This document shows, one piece after another, positions 34,139-43,270 of a DNA stretch of 64,000 nucleotides. A program made the translations under genes and the position numbers. Origin of the DNA: Solitalea lacus (GTDB lineage Bacteria; Bacteroidota; Bacteroidia; Sphingobacteriales; Sphingobacteriaceae); contig NZ_CP091740.1 of the NCBI RefSeq assembly GCF_022014595.1, forward strand, positions 2,034,200 to 2,098,199. The letters run 5' to 3'. Every line of letters starts with the position of its first letter. Position 1 is the stretch's first letter. The notes beneath the pieces were generated by a model, which was given only the letters and a program-made list of their open reading frames with translations, was not told where the DNA came from and made no database searches.

Positions 34139-34669
34139 ATGTCGTCGGAAGTGGAAAAAACTCAATTCATTAAAAATTACAAAGCTTTGTGCTATTTCGC
34201 ATGGGAAATGGTGAATGATGCCAATCTTGCCGAAGACCTAGTGCAAGATGCCTATGTGAGCTTTTTAATGAATAAAAAATCTATTTCAAATGATGAGCAA
34301 GCTATCAAATCTTTCCTGTACTCTTCTGTTCGTAATGCCGTTTATAATCTTAACCGTAAGTCAAAAACGGTACTGAAATATTTACAACGACAAGATTTTT
34401 CAGCTGTAGATGAAGTAGATTATGAACACCGGATTATCCGGGCAGAGTTTATGGCTGCTGTACACCTAATTGTTGCAGATCTTCCCGATGCCTGCCAACA
34501 GATTTTTAAATTAAGCTATTTTGAAGGTCTTTCAAATCAAGAGATTTCAGAACAATTAGCTTTATCGGTCAATACCATCAAGACCCAAAAACAAAGAGCC
34601 TTACGCGTCTTAAGGCATAAATTAGATCCTGAATTATTCCTTGTTTTGTTACTGTTATATTTCCGTTAA
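34139..34669 (+). CDS. ECF-family RNA polymerase sigma factor
   Basis: 176 aa. Region 2 (FIKNYKALCYFAWEMVNDANLAEDLVQDAYVSFL, with the ECF-typical AEDLVQDAYV) and region 4 (LPDACQQIFKLSYFEGLSNQEISEQLALSVNTIKTQKQRAL) are both complete. It belongs to the group of sigma factors controlled by FecR anti-sigma proteins that respond to a SusC-type receptor. The FecR gene follows but is separated by about 760 bp of fossil sequence, where normally it would follow within about 60 bp. Confidence 0.93.
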   Translation: MSSEVEKTQFIKNYKALCYFAWEMVNDANLAEDLVQDAYVSFLMNKKSISNDEQAIKSFLYSSVRNAVYNLNRKSKTVLKYLQRQDFSAVDEVDYEHRIIRAEFMAAVHLIVADLPDACQQIFKLSYFEGLSNQEISEQLALSVNTIKTQKQRALRVLRHKLDPELFLVLLLLYFR

Positions 34670-34683
34670 AAAAAAGTTAAAAC

Positions 34684-34761
34684 TTGTCACCCCATTTCAT
34701 GATTTCGGTTTCTTATCCTGAAATTATGAAAAGTAGCCCATTTTATATTGCCAAGTTGCTT
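34684..34761 (+). repeat. Direct repeat copy 1 covering the start of fecR
   Basis: About 77 bp here are identical to bases starting at 35388 (ACTTGTCACCCC to GCCAAGTTG), covering the fecR leader and first 11 codons. Further weaker similarity extends on both sides. Confidence 0.9.
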
Positions 34762-34812
34762 ATTAAAAAATTGCATTAGGAGGAAGAGACTGTACTTTCC
34801 AGTTGGACTCAT
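34726..34812 (+). pseudogene. Broken 5' end of a second fecR gene
   Basis: Starts MKSSPFYIAKLLIKK exactly as the intact FecR at 35432, then a deletion and a TAG (34777) break the frame. A weaker match continues as EEETVLSSWT (intact: EEEGTLLSDWT). It sits directly after the real sigma gene, where the functional fecR should be. Confidence 0.85.
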
Positions 34813-35047
34813 CTGTGCCTCATTCTATGATGTATAGTGTGCACCATTGCAATCTGCCATCCGTTGCTGACTCAAACCTGATTTAGTTACATTACAAGAA
34901 TTGATATTTATACATATCGATCTGTAAAAGAGTTGGATCTTGACAGTGCAGCGTGAGAGGTAAGTATCGCAACCCAAAAAACTATACTGTGATTGTTAAT
35001 TTTAAATCAGTCAACTCCTGCATCGGCAAGGGAAATATTATAACGAT

Positions 35048-35236
35048 ATGAAGAAACGCAACCTAAAACTATACCATTTTATTCCGTTGTTGGGATTGAT
35101 CGCTTTTGTTCAACAGGAAAAGAGGTACTATCGGTTAGAGCACCGTTATCAAGACTGGTACCGTAATTTCAGGATGTTCCACATTTTCACGATTACATGG
35201 TTTTGTTTGATCATAATTTTACTAAGGTTTATTTAG
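35048..35236 (+). CDS. Small membrane protein of unknown function inside the fossil segment
   Basis: 62 aa. Basic start (MKKRNLKLY), then HFIPLLGLIAFV, a charged middle (EKRYYRLEHRYQDWYRNFR) and one good membrane helix (IFTITWFCLIIILLRFI). It lies between the broken fecR start and the broken sigma tail. It could be a gene left over from the deleted paralogous module or a chance frame. No family is recognised. Confidence 0.4.
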   Translation: MKKRNLKLYHFIPLLGLIAFVQQEKRYYRLEHRYQDWYRNFRMFHIFTITWFCLIIILLRFI

Positions 35237-35298
35237 GAATAGCCTGTAGAGACCATGGTAAACATAGTTTTCTTAAAAGAAGACATGAAGATTAACCA

Positions 35299-35371
35299 TA
35301 GCCTTTATGCGTCTTAAGGCATAAATTAGATCCGGAATTTTTCCTCGTTTTAATACTATTAACTCTCCGTT
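35299..35371 (+). pseudogene. Broken 3' tail of a second ECF sigma gene
   Basis: Aligns with the last 24 codons of the sigma gene (intact tail KLDPELFLVLLLLYFR; fossil tail KLDPEFFLVLILLTLR) but is frameshifted near GCCTTTATGCG. It lies immediately upstream of the functional fecR, where an intact sigma should be. The two tails differ at many silent sites, so this was a diverged paralogue rather than a fresh duplicate. Confidence 0.8.
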
Positions 35372-35431
35372 AAAAAAAAGTTAAAAAACTTGTCACCCCA
35401 TTTCATGATTTCGGTTTCTTATCCTGAAATT

Positions 35432-36580
35432 ATGAAAAGTAGCCCATTTTATATTGCCAAGTTGTTAATTAAAAAGTTCCGTGAAGACCTTACTGAGGAA
35501 GAAGGGACTTTGCTTTCCGACTGGACCGATAGAGATCCGCGTAATAAGGCTTTATTGACTGATCTTAAAAAACGATCTTCTGAAGGAATTGATACTTCGA
35601 TCTTCAATAGCTTTGATGAGCAAGAAGCTTGGAAGTCTATTTTAAGAAGACAAAAGCAAACATCTACGCTGACTCTATGGAAGTCCATAGCTGCTGTACT
35701 AGCAGTCCTCATATCGCTGAGCTTTTATTTTCTGGTTAATCAATCCGATAGCAGTTCTGAGCGTATTGTAGAAAGCAAGAACGTTAAATACAAAAATGAT
35801 GTACTTCCTGCCATTAAAGGAGCAAAACTGATTCGTACAGACGGTTCAGAGATAAAGGTGGAAGATAATATTCATTTTTTAGCTGACGGACGTATTAGCA
35901 CTTCGTCGTCCGATATAATCGCGGACGAAGAGGAGCTGCCTGCTACGCAAAATACACTTGTAGTACCCGCCGCAAATTTTATTAGCCTGACACTGGGTGA
36001 TGGAACAAAAGTCTGGGTCAATGCCAACAGTCGATTAAATTTCCCTTCAAAGTTTGCTGCAAATGAAAGACGGGTGGAGCTTGAAGGCGAAGCTTATTTC
36101 GAGGTTGCCAAGGATTCAGCTCGTCCGTTTTATGTGAAAAGTAAAGGCGCTGAAATCAAAGTACTAGGTACACATTTTAATGTAATGGCTTATTCCAATC
36201 AGGTAACAACAACATTGGAAGAGGGAAGGGTAGAGGTTTCTAAAGGAGATAAAAAGGTGGTGTTAATTCCCGGACAACGAGCGGATATCTATAATGATGC
36301 GATCAATGTACAACCTGCGGATTTGTACAAGGTACTGGCCTGGAAAAACAATATTTTCTACTTCAAGGGAGATAATATCGTAGAGATTGCGCAGCAATTA
36401 CAGTCCTGGTATGATTTGGAAGTGTCTATTTCAAAGGATGTCTCACAATCACAGACCTATACAGGGGAGATTCGCCGGGATGCCAACCTTTCCGAAGTGT
36501 TGAACATGTTGGAGTTTGTGAGTGACCTGAGTTTTAAAATAAATCAAAATAAATTATCAATCTCTAAAAGAAAGCTATGA
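35432..36580 (+). CDS. FecR-family anti-sigma factor
   Basis: 382 aa from the ATG at 35432 (MKSSPFYIAKLL), preferred over an open frame starting 14 codons earlier. The cytoplasmic N-terminal part (residues 1-90, LTEEEGTLLSDWTDRDPRN) binds the sigma factor. One membrane helix follows (about 86-105, SIAAVLAVLISLSFYFLV). The periplasmic FecR domain has SLTLGDGTKVWVNANSRLNFPSKF, RRVELEGEAYFEVAKDSARPFYVKS and IKVLGTHFNVMAY, and a C-terminal STN-contacting domain (NIFYFKGDNIVEIAQQLQSWYDLEV). It should relay substrate binding at the SusC receptor to the sigma factor. Confidence 0.93.
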   Translation: MKSSPFYIAKLLIKKFREDLTEEEGTLLSDWTDRDPRNKALLTDLKKRSSEGIDTSIFNSFDEQEAWKSILRRQKQTSTLTLWKSIAAVLAVLISLSFYFLVNQSDSSSERIVESKNVKYKNDVLPAIKGAKLIRTDGSEIKVEDNIHFLADGRISTSSSDIIADEEELPATQNTLVVPAANFISLTLGDGTKVWVNANSRLNFPSKFAANERRVELEGEAYFEVAKDSARPFYVKSKGAEIKVLGTHFNVMAYSNQVTTTLEEGRVEVSKGDKKVVLIPGQRADIYNDAINVQPADLYKVLAWKNNIFYFKGDNIVEIAQQLQSWYDLEVSISKDVSQSQTYTGEIRRDANLSEVLNMLEFVSDLSFKINQNKLSISKRKL

Positions 36581-36709
36581 TGTAAGAAGTACTAACCTAA
36601 ATCAATTACCATGTGTCTTAAAAATGACAGAGATGTTGGCGCACCTCTGTCAAAATGATTAAGCTAACAACAGATCTTAACAATTTATATTAACTCAATA
36701 ATCAAATGT

Positions 36710-39700
36710 ATGAATAACTTCTCATTTGGTAAAGGGCGTCTATGTCTATTGGATCCGCCTTTTCCAATAATTTTCCGAATAATGAAAATTACAGCAGCTT
36801 TAATGTTGATTTTTATGACCTGTGTTTACGGCAATGGAAAGGCCCAAAAAGTGTCACTTTCCCTCCGTAATGCCAAGTTAGAATATGCTTTTAAAGAAAT
36901 AAGTAAACAGACGAAGTATAAATTTTTGTACAATGATGAGTTGTTGAAAAATTCAAGACCTATTAACCTGAATATTGAAAACGAGAGTCTGCCAGAAGCC
37001 TTGTCAAAATTGTTGTCCAACAATAACATGGTTTATAGGATTTTTAACGAAACGATTTCTATTAGTGCAAGCACAGAGTCAGTTGCCATAGTGGACCAGG
37101 TTAAAGGTACGGTGAGGGATGAATTTAATCAACCTCTGCCTGGGGCTACTGTTTCTGTAAAAGGCACATCTGTAGCCACTGTAACCAATGCACAAGGGGA
37201 ATTTACTTTAAATGCTCCACCGAATGCAACCTTGGTTGTGCGTTTTTTAGGTTATAAAGACAAAGAAGTTACAATTGGTAACCAAAAAAGCTTTACGATT
37301 AAACTGGATCTTGACGCTAAAACTTTAAATGCAGTTAGTGTAGTAGCAACTGGTTATCAAAATATTGACAGAAAGTTGTTTACTGGAGCAGCAACTAAAA
37401 TTAATGCTAAGGATGTAGAACGTGCGGGTGTTCCGGATATAAGCCGTATGTTGGAAGGTCAGGTTGCTGGTGTTTCGATTCAGAACGTATCCGGTACTTT
37501 CGGTGCAGCTCCAAAAATCAGAGTTAGGGGAGCGACTTCTATATCAGGTGATAATAAACCTTTATGGGTAGTTGACGGGATAATCCTGGAAGACATTGTG
37601 AATATTTCTAATGAAGCATTGTCTACCGGTGACCCGAATACGTTGATTGGCTCATCAGTGGCTGGTTTAAACCCCGATGATATTGAGGGTTTCAGTATTC
37701 TAAAAGATGCAGCCGCAACCGCTATGTATGGTGCACGGGCAATGAATGGGGTTATTGTTGTTACAACAAAAAAAGGGAAGCAAACAGAGGGAGCTCCTCA
37801 GATTAATTATTCTTCTACTTTTACTTCTTATTTAAAGCCTTCCTATGAACATTTTGATATGATGAATTCTGCTGAGCAGATGGCTGTTTTGTTGGAGATG
37901 GAAAGGAAAGGTGGGTTTTCTCACGGTTCCTCAAAGAGTTCAGCTAATGGTGGAATATTCGTTAAGATGTATGATCAGATGTATAATTATGACCCTACAT
38001 CAGATTCGTATGGATTAAGAAATGATCAGGCATCCCGAAACCAATATTTGGAGCGTTACGCAGATGCAAATACGAATTGGTTTGATATTTTATTTAAGAA
38101 TTCGTTGCTTCAGGAGCATTCATTAAGTTACAGTTCTGGGAGTTCAAAATCACAGACCTATGCTTCTACCAGTTTTACAAGTGATGGGGGACAAACTATT
38201 GGGGACAAAGTCAAAAGGTTTACTGCCAATCTTAGAACCAACTTCAAATTAAGTGAAAGTTTCAGTGGTGAATTACTATTCAATGGTTCGATAAGGGATC
38301 AAAGAACGCCAGGGACCCTTGGCAGAACTAGCAATTCGGCATTAGGCTCGTCTTCAAGAAATTTTGATATTAACCCATATAACTATGCGTTAAATACCAG
38401 CCGCCTGATGACCCCTTATGATAAGGATGGTAATTTAGAATATTTCAGAAGGAATTTTGCGCCCTTTAATATTCTAAATGAATTGGAGAACAACTATATA
38501 ACATTAGGGCTGAATGAATTGAAAGTACAGGCTGGATTTAAGTATAAAATTATTCCAAAACTTACCTATTCAGCTGATGGATCCTATCGCTATGCTTCAA
38601 CCAACAGAAAGCATTATGTAATGGAAAATTCAAATATGGTGGGTGCATATCAAGCGTATGGCAATGATCCAGCAATTATATATCAAAATCCTTTCTTGTT
38701 TGCAGACCCAAGTCAACCATGGGCAGTGCCTTCTGTCGTTTTGCCAGATGGAGGATTTTATAATACCAATACCGATAATCTGGTCAGTTTATATGCCCGC
38801 CAGAATTTAGAGTATGATGCCACATTTAATGAAAAGCATCGTTTGAATGTATTCGGATCTATGGAAGTTCGCTCAACGGATAGACAGTCTGATAATTTTA
38901 GTGGAGTTGGCTATCAGTATTCGAATTCAGGTTTAGTGCATCCAGATTATAAATATTTTCAGAATGCGCAATATCAAAATTCGCCTTATTATGGCATGGG
39001 CTATACCAAAGATCGCTTTGCGGCAATGATGCTCCGAGCTGCTTATGCTTATGCAGATAAATATAGTTTCAATTTTACGACTAGAGTTGACAGGTCTAAT
39101 ATGCTGGGTAAAACTAAAGCTAAGGGTAAAAGTCTTGGCTGGCTACCTACCTGGAATGTTTCTGGTTCCTGGAATATTGATCAGGAAAAATTCTTTAATC
39201 AGAATGGATGGTTTTTGAGTGGTGCCAGGGTTCGTGGTACTTATGGTCTGGTGGCGAATTTAGGTAATGCCAGAAACAAGAGTGTACTATTGACTAATGG
39301 CATGACTTCTCGAATTATCGAAACTGACAAGGAACAATATGTACAAATTGCGAGCCTTGAAAACGCTGATCTTACCTGGGAGAAACTTCATGAACTCAAT
39401 ATTGGATCCGACTTGTCATTTTTCAACAATAAAGTTGATGTTACATTGGACTGGTATAAAAGAAATATTTTTGATTTGTTAGGCCCGATCATCACCTCAG
39501 GGATCGGAGGACAGGTTCAGAAAATTGCCAATTATGCCTCCATGTCTGCAAGAGGATTCGAAGCGACTATCGCAGGATATCCGATTCGTAATGAGAATTT
39601 CAAATGGAGAACATCTTTCAATTTTGCACATAACGAAAATAAAATTACTGATTTAAAAATAAGTCCTAACTGGTTGAATCTGGTCAGAGCAGAGGGAGGA

Positions 39701-40381
39701 CCATTAGTGGGACATCCTCAGCGTGGATTGTATTCGGTGCAATTTGATGGATTGAGCCCTAATTACGGCTATCCTACATTTATTTCCGAGACAGGTGCGA
39801 GGAATACTACTAAAGTTGATTTTGAAAGTACTAATGTTGATTATCTCAAATATCATGGTCCGGTTGATCCCACCTGGACTGGAGGTTTCTATAATCAAGT
39901 TGGGTATAAAAATTTTACACTTTCTTTTTTGTTTAATTTCAGTATGGGCAACTATGTCCGTATGGCTCCTGTCTTTACCGCTACACTAAGTGATGACGTT
40001 GGTATGTCAAGAGAATGGCTGAACCGATGGATGGTGCCCGGAGACGAAAAACAAACCAATATTCCTACAATAATGGATCCTTTGGTCGGACTGACGAGTA
40101 ATCCGGAATATGCCTATTCTGCCTATAACAATTCAGATGCACGAGTAGCCAAAGGCGATTTTGTAAGGTTGAAGAATATTTCTTTGTCTTACAGAGTGCC
40201 TAAAAGACTGTCCGACCGATTAAGAATGAGAAACCTTGAGTTTACCGTATTGGCTAATAATATAGCCTTGTTGTATTCAGATAAGAAATTGCATGGGGCA
40301 GATCCGGAATTTTTTGGAAGTGGCGGTGTGGCATTGCCTGTACCTAAACAATTTACATTCTCATTAAAAACTGGTTTTTAA
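36710..40381 (+). CDS. SusC-like TonB-dependent receptor with STN signalling domain
   Basis: 1223 aa. After the long N-terminus and signal (MKITAALMLIFMTCVYGNGKAQ) comes an STN domain (about residues 47-120, VSLSLRNAKLEYAFKEISKQ), which contacts FecR. A carboxypeptidase-regulatory-like domain follows (VKGTVRDEFNQPLPGATVSV), then the plug (VSVVATGYQNIDRKLFTGA; LKDAAATAMYGARAMNGVI) and a 22-strand-type barrel ending in SLKTGF. It imports an unknown macromolecular nutrient with the SusD partner 17 bp downstream and also senses it for sigma/FecR control. Downstream metallohydrolase and DUF4302 genes suggest a protein or glycoprotein substrate. Confidence 0.93.
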   Translation: MNNFSFGKGRLCLLDPPFPIIFRIMKITAALMLIFMTCVYGNGKAQKVSLSLRNAKLEYAFKEISKQTKYKFLYNDELLKNSRPINLNIENESLPEALSKLLSNNNMVYRIFNETISISASTESVAIVDQVKGTVRDEFNQPLPGATVSVKGTSVATVTNAQGEFTLNAPPNATLVVRFLGYKDKEVTIGNQKSFTIKLDLDAKTLNAVSVVATGYQNIDRKLFTGAATKINAKDVERAGVPDISRMLEGQVAGVSIQNVSGTFGAAPKIRVRGATSISGDNKPLWVVDGIILEDIVNISNEALSTGDPNTLIGSSVAGLNPDDIEGFSILKDAAATAMYGARAMNGVIVVTTKKGKQTEGAPQINYSSTFTSYLKPSYEHFDMMNSAEQMAVLLEMERKGGFSHGSSKSSANGGIFVKMYDQMYNYDPTSDSYGLRNDQASRNQYLERYADANTNWFDILFKNSLLQEHSLSYSSGSSKSQTYASTSFTSDGGQTIGDKVKRFTANLRTNFKLSESFSGELLFNGSIRDQRTPGTLGRTSNSALGSSSRNFDINPYNYALNTSRLMTPYDKDGNLEYFRRNFAPFNILNELENNYITLGLNELKVQAGFKYKIIPKLTYSADGSYRYASTNRKHYVMENSNMVGAYQAYGNDPAIIYQNPFLFADPSQPWAVPSVVLPDGGFYNTNTDNLVSLYARQNLEYDATFNEKHRLNVFGSMEVRSTDRQSDNFSGVGYQYSNSGLVHPDYKYFQNAQYQNSPYYGMGYTKDRFAAMMLRAAYAYADKYSFNFTTRVDRSNMLGKTKAKGKSLGWLPTWNVSGSWNIDQEKFFNQNGWFLSGARVRGTYGLVANLGNARNKSVLLTNGMTSRIIETDKEQYVQIASLENADLTWEKLHELNIGSDLSFFNNKVDVTLDWYKRNIFDLLGPIITSGIGGQVQKIANYASMSARGFEATIAGYPIRNENFKWRTSFNFAHNENKITDLKISPNWLNLVRAEGGPLVGHPQRGLYSVQFDGLSPNYGYPTFISETGARNTTKVDFESTNVDYLKYHGPVDPTWTGGFYNQVGYKNFTLSFLFNFSMGNYVRMAPVFTATLSDDVGMSREWLNRWMVPGDEKQTNIPTIMDPLVGLTSNPEYAYSAYNNSDARVAKGDFVRLKNISLSYRVPKRLSDRLRMRNLEFTVLANNIALLYSDKKLHGADPEFFGSGGVALPVPKQFTFSLKTGF

Positions 40382-40398
40382 TCTAAATTCTGAAGGTA

Positions 40399-41844
40399 AT
40401 GAAAAATAAAACTATATACGGGATATTGGGACTACCATTGATTGCCCTATTAATAGGGGGCTGTTCTCAATATTTTGAAGTCAATCCGGATATGCGAACC
40501 GAATTAAATACGGCTGATAAAGTGGGCCAATTGTTGGTTACGGCTTATCCTACTTCTGATTATTTATTGTTTACGGAGGCGGCATCTGATTATGCAATTG
40601 ATAGAGGTCCGGGTAGCTATTCACGCGATGATATTGCCAGAGAAAGTTACTTATGGACCGATATTCCAGAGATGGATGGTAAGAATACGCCCAATACCTA
40701 TTGGCTAGCCATGTATAGAACTATTGCTGCTGCAAATCAGGCTATAGAAGCTGTTGATGACAATAATTTTGGAGTAAAGGGACAACAGTACAAAGGAGAG
40801 GCCTTGCTGTGCAGGGCTTATGCACACTTCATGCTTGTTTCCATATTTTCAAAAGCATACCATATTAACGGAGATAATTCCTCAATGGGAATTCCTTATC
40901 TAACAGTTCCTGAAAAAGTAGCTTTTAAGGATTATGACCGGGGTACTGTAGCTTCTGTTTATGAAAATATTGAGAAGGATTTGGTGGAAGGAATGAAATT
41001 AATAAAGGGTCTTACATTTAAGTCTCCCAAGTTTCATTTTAATATGCAAGCTGCAAATGCTTTTGCTGCCAGGTTTTATCTTTTTAAAGGCGATTACGAT
41101 AAAGTAATTGAATATTCCAGTGCCATTTTTCCGGAGAATAATTTTAGACCGAATTTACGACCCGTGGGAACAAGAATGAAGAACAATAGCAATACCTTTA
41201 CCCCTATATTTACAGGTACCCAGGAAAATTTTAACCTTTTACTGACAAATGTGACCAGTTCTTTTGCAATGACCTTCGGATCGAGCCGTTACGGTTTCGG
41301 CAAAGATGCAAGGCGCTTCTTAGATACTGTTACTGTAGCAGGAAAACCTTTCTCTAATTATTTTCTTACTATATCGGGAACTGAAGATAAGCTTTTAGTT
41401 GCTAAATACACTACCAATACTCCTACTACGGTTCAATGTCTGTTTTCTGCCGATGAGGCCTTAATGAATAGGGCTGAAGCCTATATTAATAAAGGTAATT
41501 ACGAATTGGCATTAAATGACCTTAATGATTTTGCTGCTGTTCGAATTGTGAATTACGATGCTGGCACGGATGTAATTACCGAAAGTAAAGTGTTAAGCTT
41601 CTATAAAACGACCGACCTAAAGGAAGGCTTAATGAAAACCCTATTGGATTTTAAGAAACAGGGATTTGTTCAGGAAGGTATTCGTTGGTTTGATATCAAC
41701 CGGTTGGGGATAGAAATTATTCACAGGGTTTATAATGATAATTACAACGCAACGTATGATGTGTTAAAAAAAGATGACTTGCGTCGTGTTTTTCAATTGC
41801 CCCCAAGTGTAACACTTTCCGGTTTACCTAAAAATCCTAGATAA
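40399..41844 (+). CDS. SusD-like nutrient-binding lipoprotein
   Basis: 481 aa. Lipobox IGGC after a short signal. SusD features include YRTIAAANQAIEAVDDNNF, GEALLCRAYAHFMLVSIFSKAY and TLLDFKKQGFVQEGIRWFDINRLG. The LCRAYAHF helix and the closing RVFQLPPSV segment place it in the SusD group that travels with metallohydrolase lipoproteins. It should bind substrate at the cell surface and hand it to the SusC barrel encoded just upstream. Confidence 0.92.
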   Translation: MKNKTIYGILGLPLIALLIGGCSQYFEVNPDMRTELNTADKVGQLLVTAYPTSDYLLFTEAASDYAIDRGPGSYSRDDIARESYLWTDIPEMDGKNTPNTYWLAMYRTIAAANQAIEAVDDNNFGVKGQQYKGEALLCRAYAHFMLVSIFSKAYHINGDNSSMGIPYLTVPEKVAFKDYDRGTVASVYENIEKDLVEGMKLIKGLTFKSPKFHFNMQAANAFAARFYLFKGDYDKVIEYSSAIFPENNFRPNLRPVGTRMKNNSNTFTPIFTGTQENFNLLLTNVTSSFAMTFGSSRYGFGKDARRFLDTVTVAGKPFSNYFLTISGTEDKLLVAKYTTNTPTTVQCLFSADEALMNRAEAYINKGNYELALNDLNDFAAVRIVNYDAGTDVITESKVLSFYKTTDLKEGLMKTLLDFKKQGFVQEGIRWFDINRLGIEIIHRVYNDNYNATYDVLKKDDLRRVFQLPPSVTLSGLPKNPR

Positions 41845-41858
41845 TAACACATAAAAAG

Positions 41859-43250
41859 ATGATTATGAAAAGATTTCACATCATATTTTCACTGCTGGTT
41901 ATTCTTGCAGTAGCAGGATGTAAAAAGGATGAAATAGTTGATTTTAAATTTAATAAAGACCTTGATTATACACCAACAGATTTCGATAAATGGCTTACAG
42001 AGAATTTTTTAGATCCTGCCAATATAGAAGTTGTATATCGTTATGACAGATATAAAGACGATGTATATATGAATCTTACGCCTCCAACAGAAGCCAAGGC
42101 AAAGGAACAGATGATTCAGGTTTTGGATTTGTACTTAATGCCATACCAAAACGCTGCTGGTAAAATATTTATTAGTAAATATGCGCCTAAGCAGTGGGTT
42201 TTATCCGGATCATGGCATTACGATCCAAATGATGGTTCGAGAATTCTGGGTATATCAACCGGAGGCAGAAATATCACCTTATACGAGGTAAATACTATAA
42301 ATAGTACTGATATTGATGGGCTTAAGGCGAGACTGAAGACTATCCACCACGAATTTAGCCATACCTTGACTCAAGTTCAGTTGTTTCCTGAAGAATTTCA
42401 AAATATTTCCTTAACAGATTATGTGTCAGATTGGCGGAGTACTTTTTACCATCCCGATAAGGAAAACGATTCATTAGGCTTTATTTCTAGATATTCCAGA
42501 TCGAGTTTTATTGAAGATTTTGCCGAAACTGCAGGTTTTTTGATAAGTCATGGCCAGCTATGGTATGATAATAAAGCAAAAAATTGTCCTAAAAATGGCT
42601 ATGACAAATTGAAGAGAAAAGAAGCCGCTGTAGTTAACTTTTGGAGAGATAAGTTTGGGGTTGATTTTAGAAAATTACAACGGGAAGTAGCCTATAGCCT
42701 TTATAATAATTATAATGATAAAAGTTCGCAAAGTTTAGAATACTGGTTGTTAAACCAAGGTCTGTTTGTTAAAGACCTGAGTTTGAACACGGCTGCTTAT
42801 TCTTCGGATATTAGAACACGTGTTGAGGCCTTTAAAGCTGCTGTGCTTGCTTATAGTACAGTTAGTAAATATACTGTTCAAGACCTGGTTTTTATGTTTA
42901 ACCCAACTGGCAATTCTTTAATAGTCAGAGTTCCTTATAAATCAGGTACAGCTCCGGTTAGTAATGCCGACTACAACTTTACCTATAGTTTAGATCCTGT
43001 TACACATAAGATCACTTTTACAAAAGCTGCGCAAGGTACGGGAGCTACTTATACTAACGCCAATATGTTTATGACTTCTTTTATGGCTAATATCTCTAAT
43101 TATCTAACCAGTTCCACATTTATAATGGATTGGTCTATAGGTAAGGGGCTTACGCGTCGCGATGAAGGATATTTTACTTCTGGTGGTATTTATAGAGATG
43201 GTGAGCTTAATAGCTATATAAACTTTCCATTAGTGAAAATAACAAAATAG
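41859..43250 (+). CDS. Import-associated zinc metallohydrolase lipoprotein (HExxH)
   Basis: 463 aa; the start could also be two codons later (MKRFH). Lipobox AGC after the signal. The zinc site is visible as HHEFSHTL (HExxH, about residues 160-170), with a third ligand likely in FIEDFAETAGFLI. The layout matches the lipoprotein family named substrate import-associated zinc metallohydrolase, always encoded next to SusC/SusD pairs. It probably trims peptides or glycopeptides at the surface before import. It follows the SusD gene after 14 bp and belongs to the same operon. Confidence 0.88.
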   Translation: MIMKRFHIIFSLLVILAVAGCKKDEIVDFKFNKDLDYTPTDFDKWLTENFLDPANIEVVYRYDRYKDDVYMNLTPPTEAKAKEQMIQVLDLYLMPYQNAAGKIFISKYAPKQWVLSGSWHYDPNDGSRILGISTGGRNITLYEVNTINSTDIDGLKARLKTIHHEFSHTLTQVQLFPEEFQNISLTDYVSDWRSTFYHPDKENDSLGFISRYSRSSFIEDFAETAGFLISHGQLWYDNKAKNCPKNGYDKLKRKEAAVVNFWRDKFGVDFRKLQREVAYSLYNNYNDKSSQSLEYWLLNQGLFVKDLSLNTAAYSSDIRTRVEAFKAAVLAYSTVSKYTVQDLVFMFNPTGNSLIVRVPYKSGTAPVSNADYNFTYSLDPVTHKITFTKAAQGTGATYTNANMFMTSFMANISNYLTSSTFIMDWSIGKGLTRRDEGYFTSGGIYRDGELNSYINFPLVKITK

Positions 43251-43270
43251 ATTGAACATAGAATAGTAAA

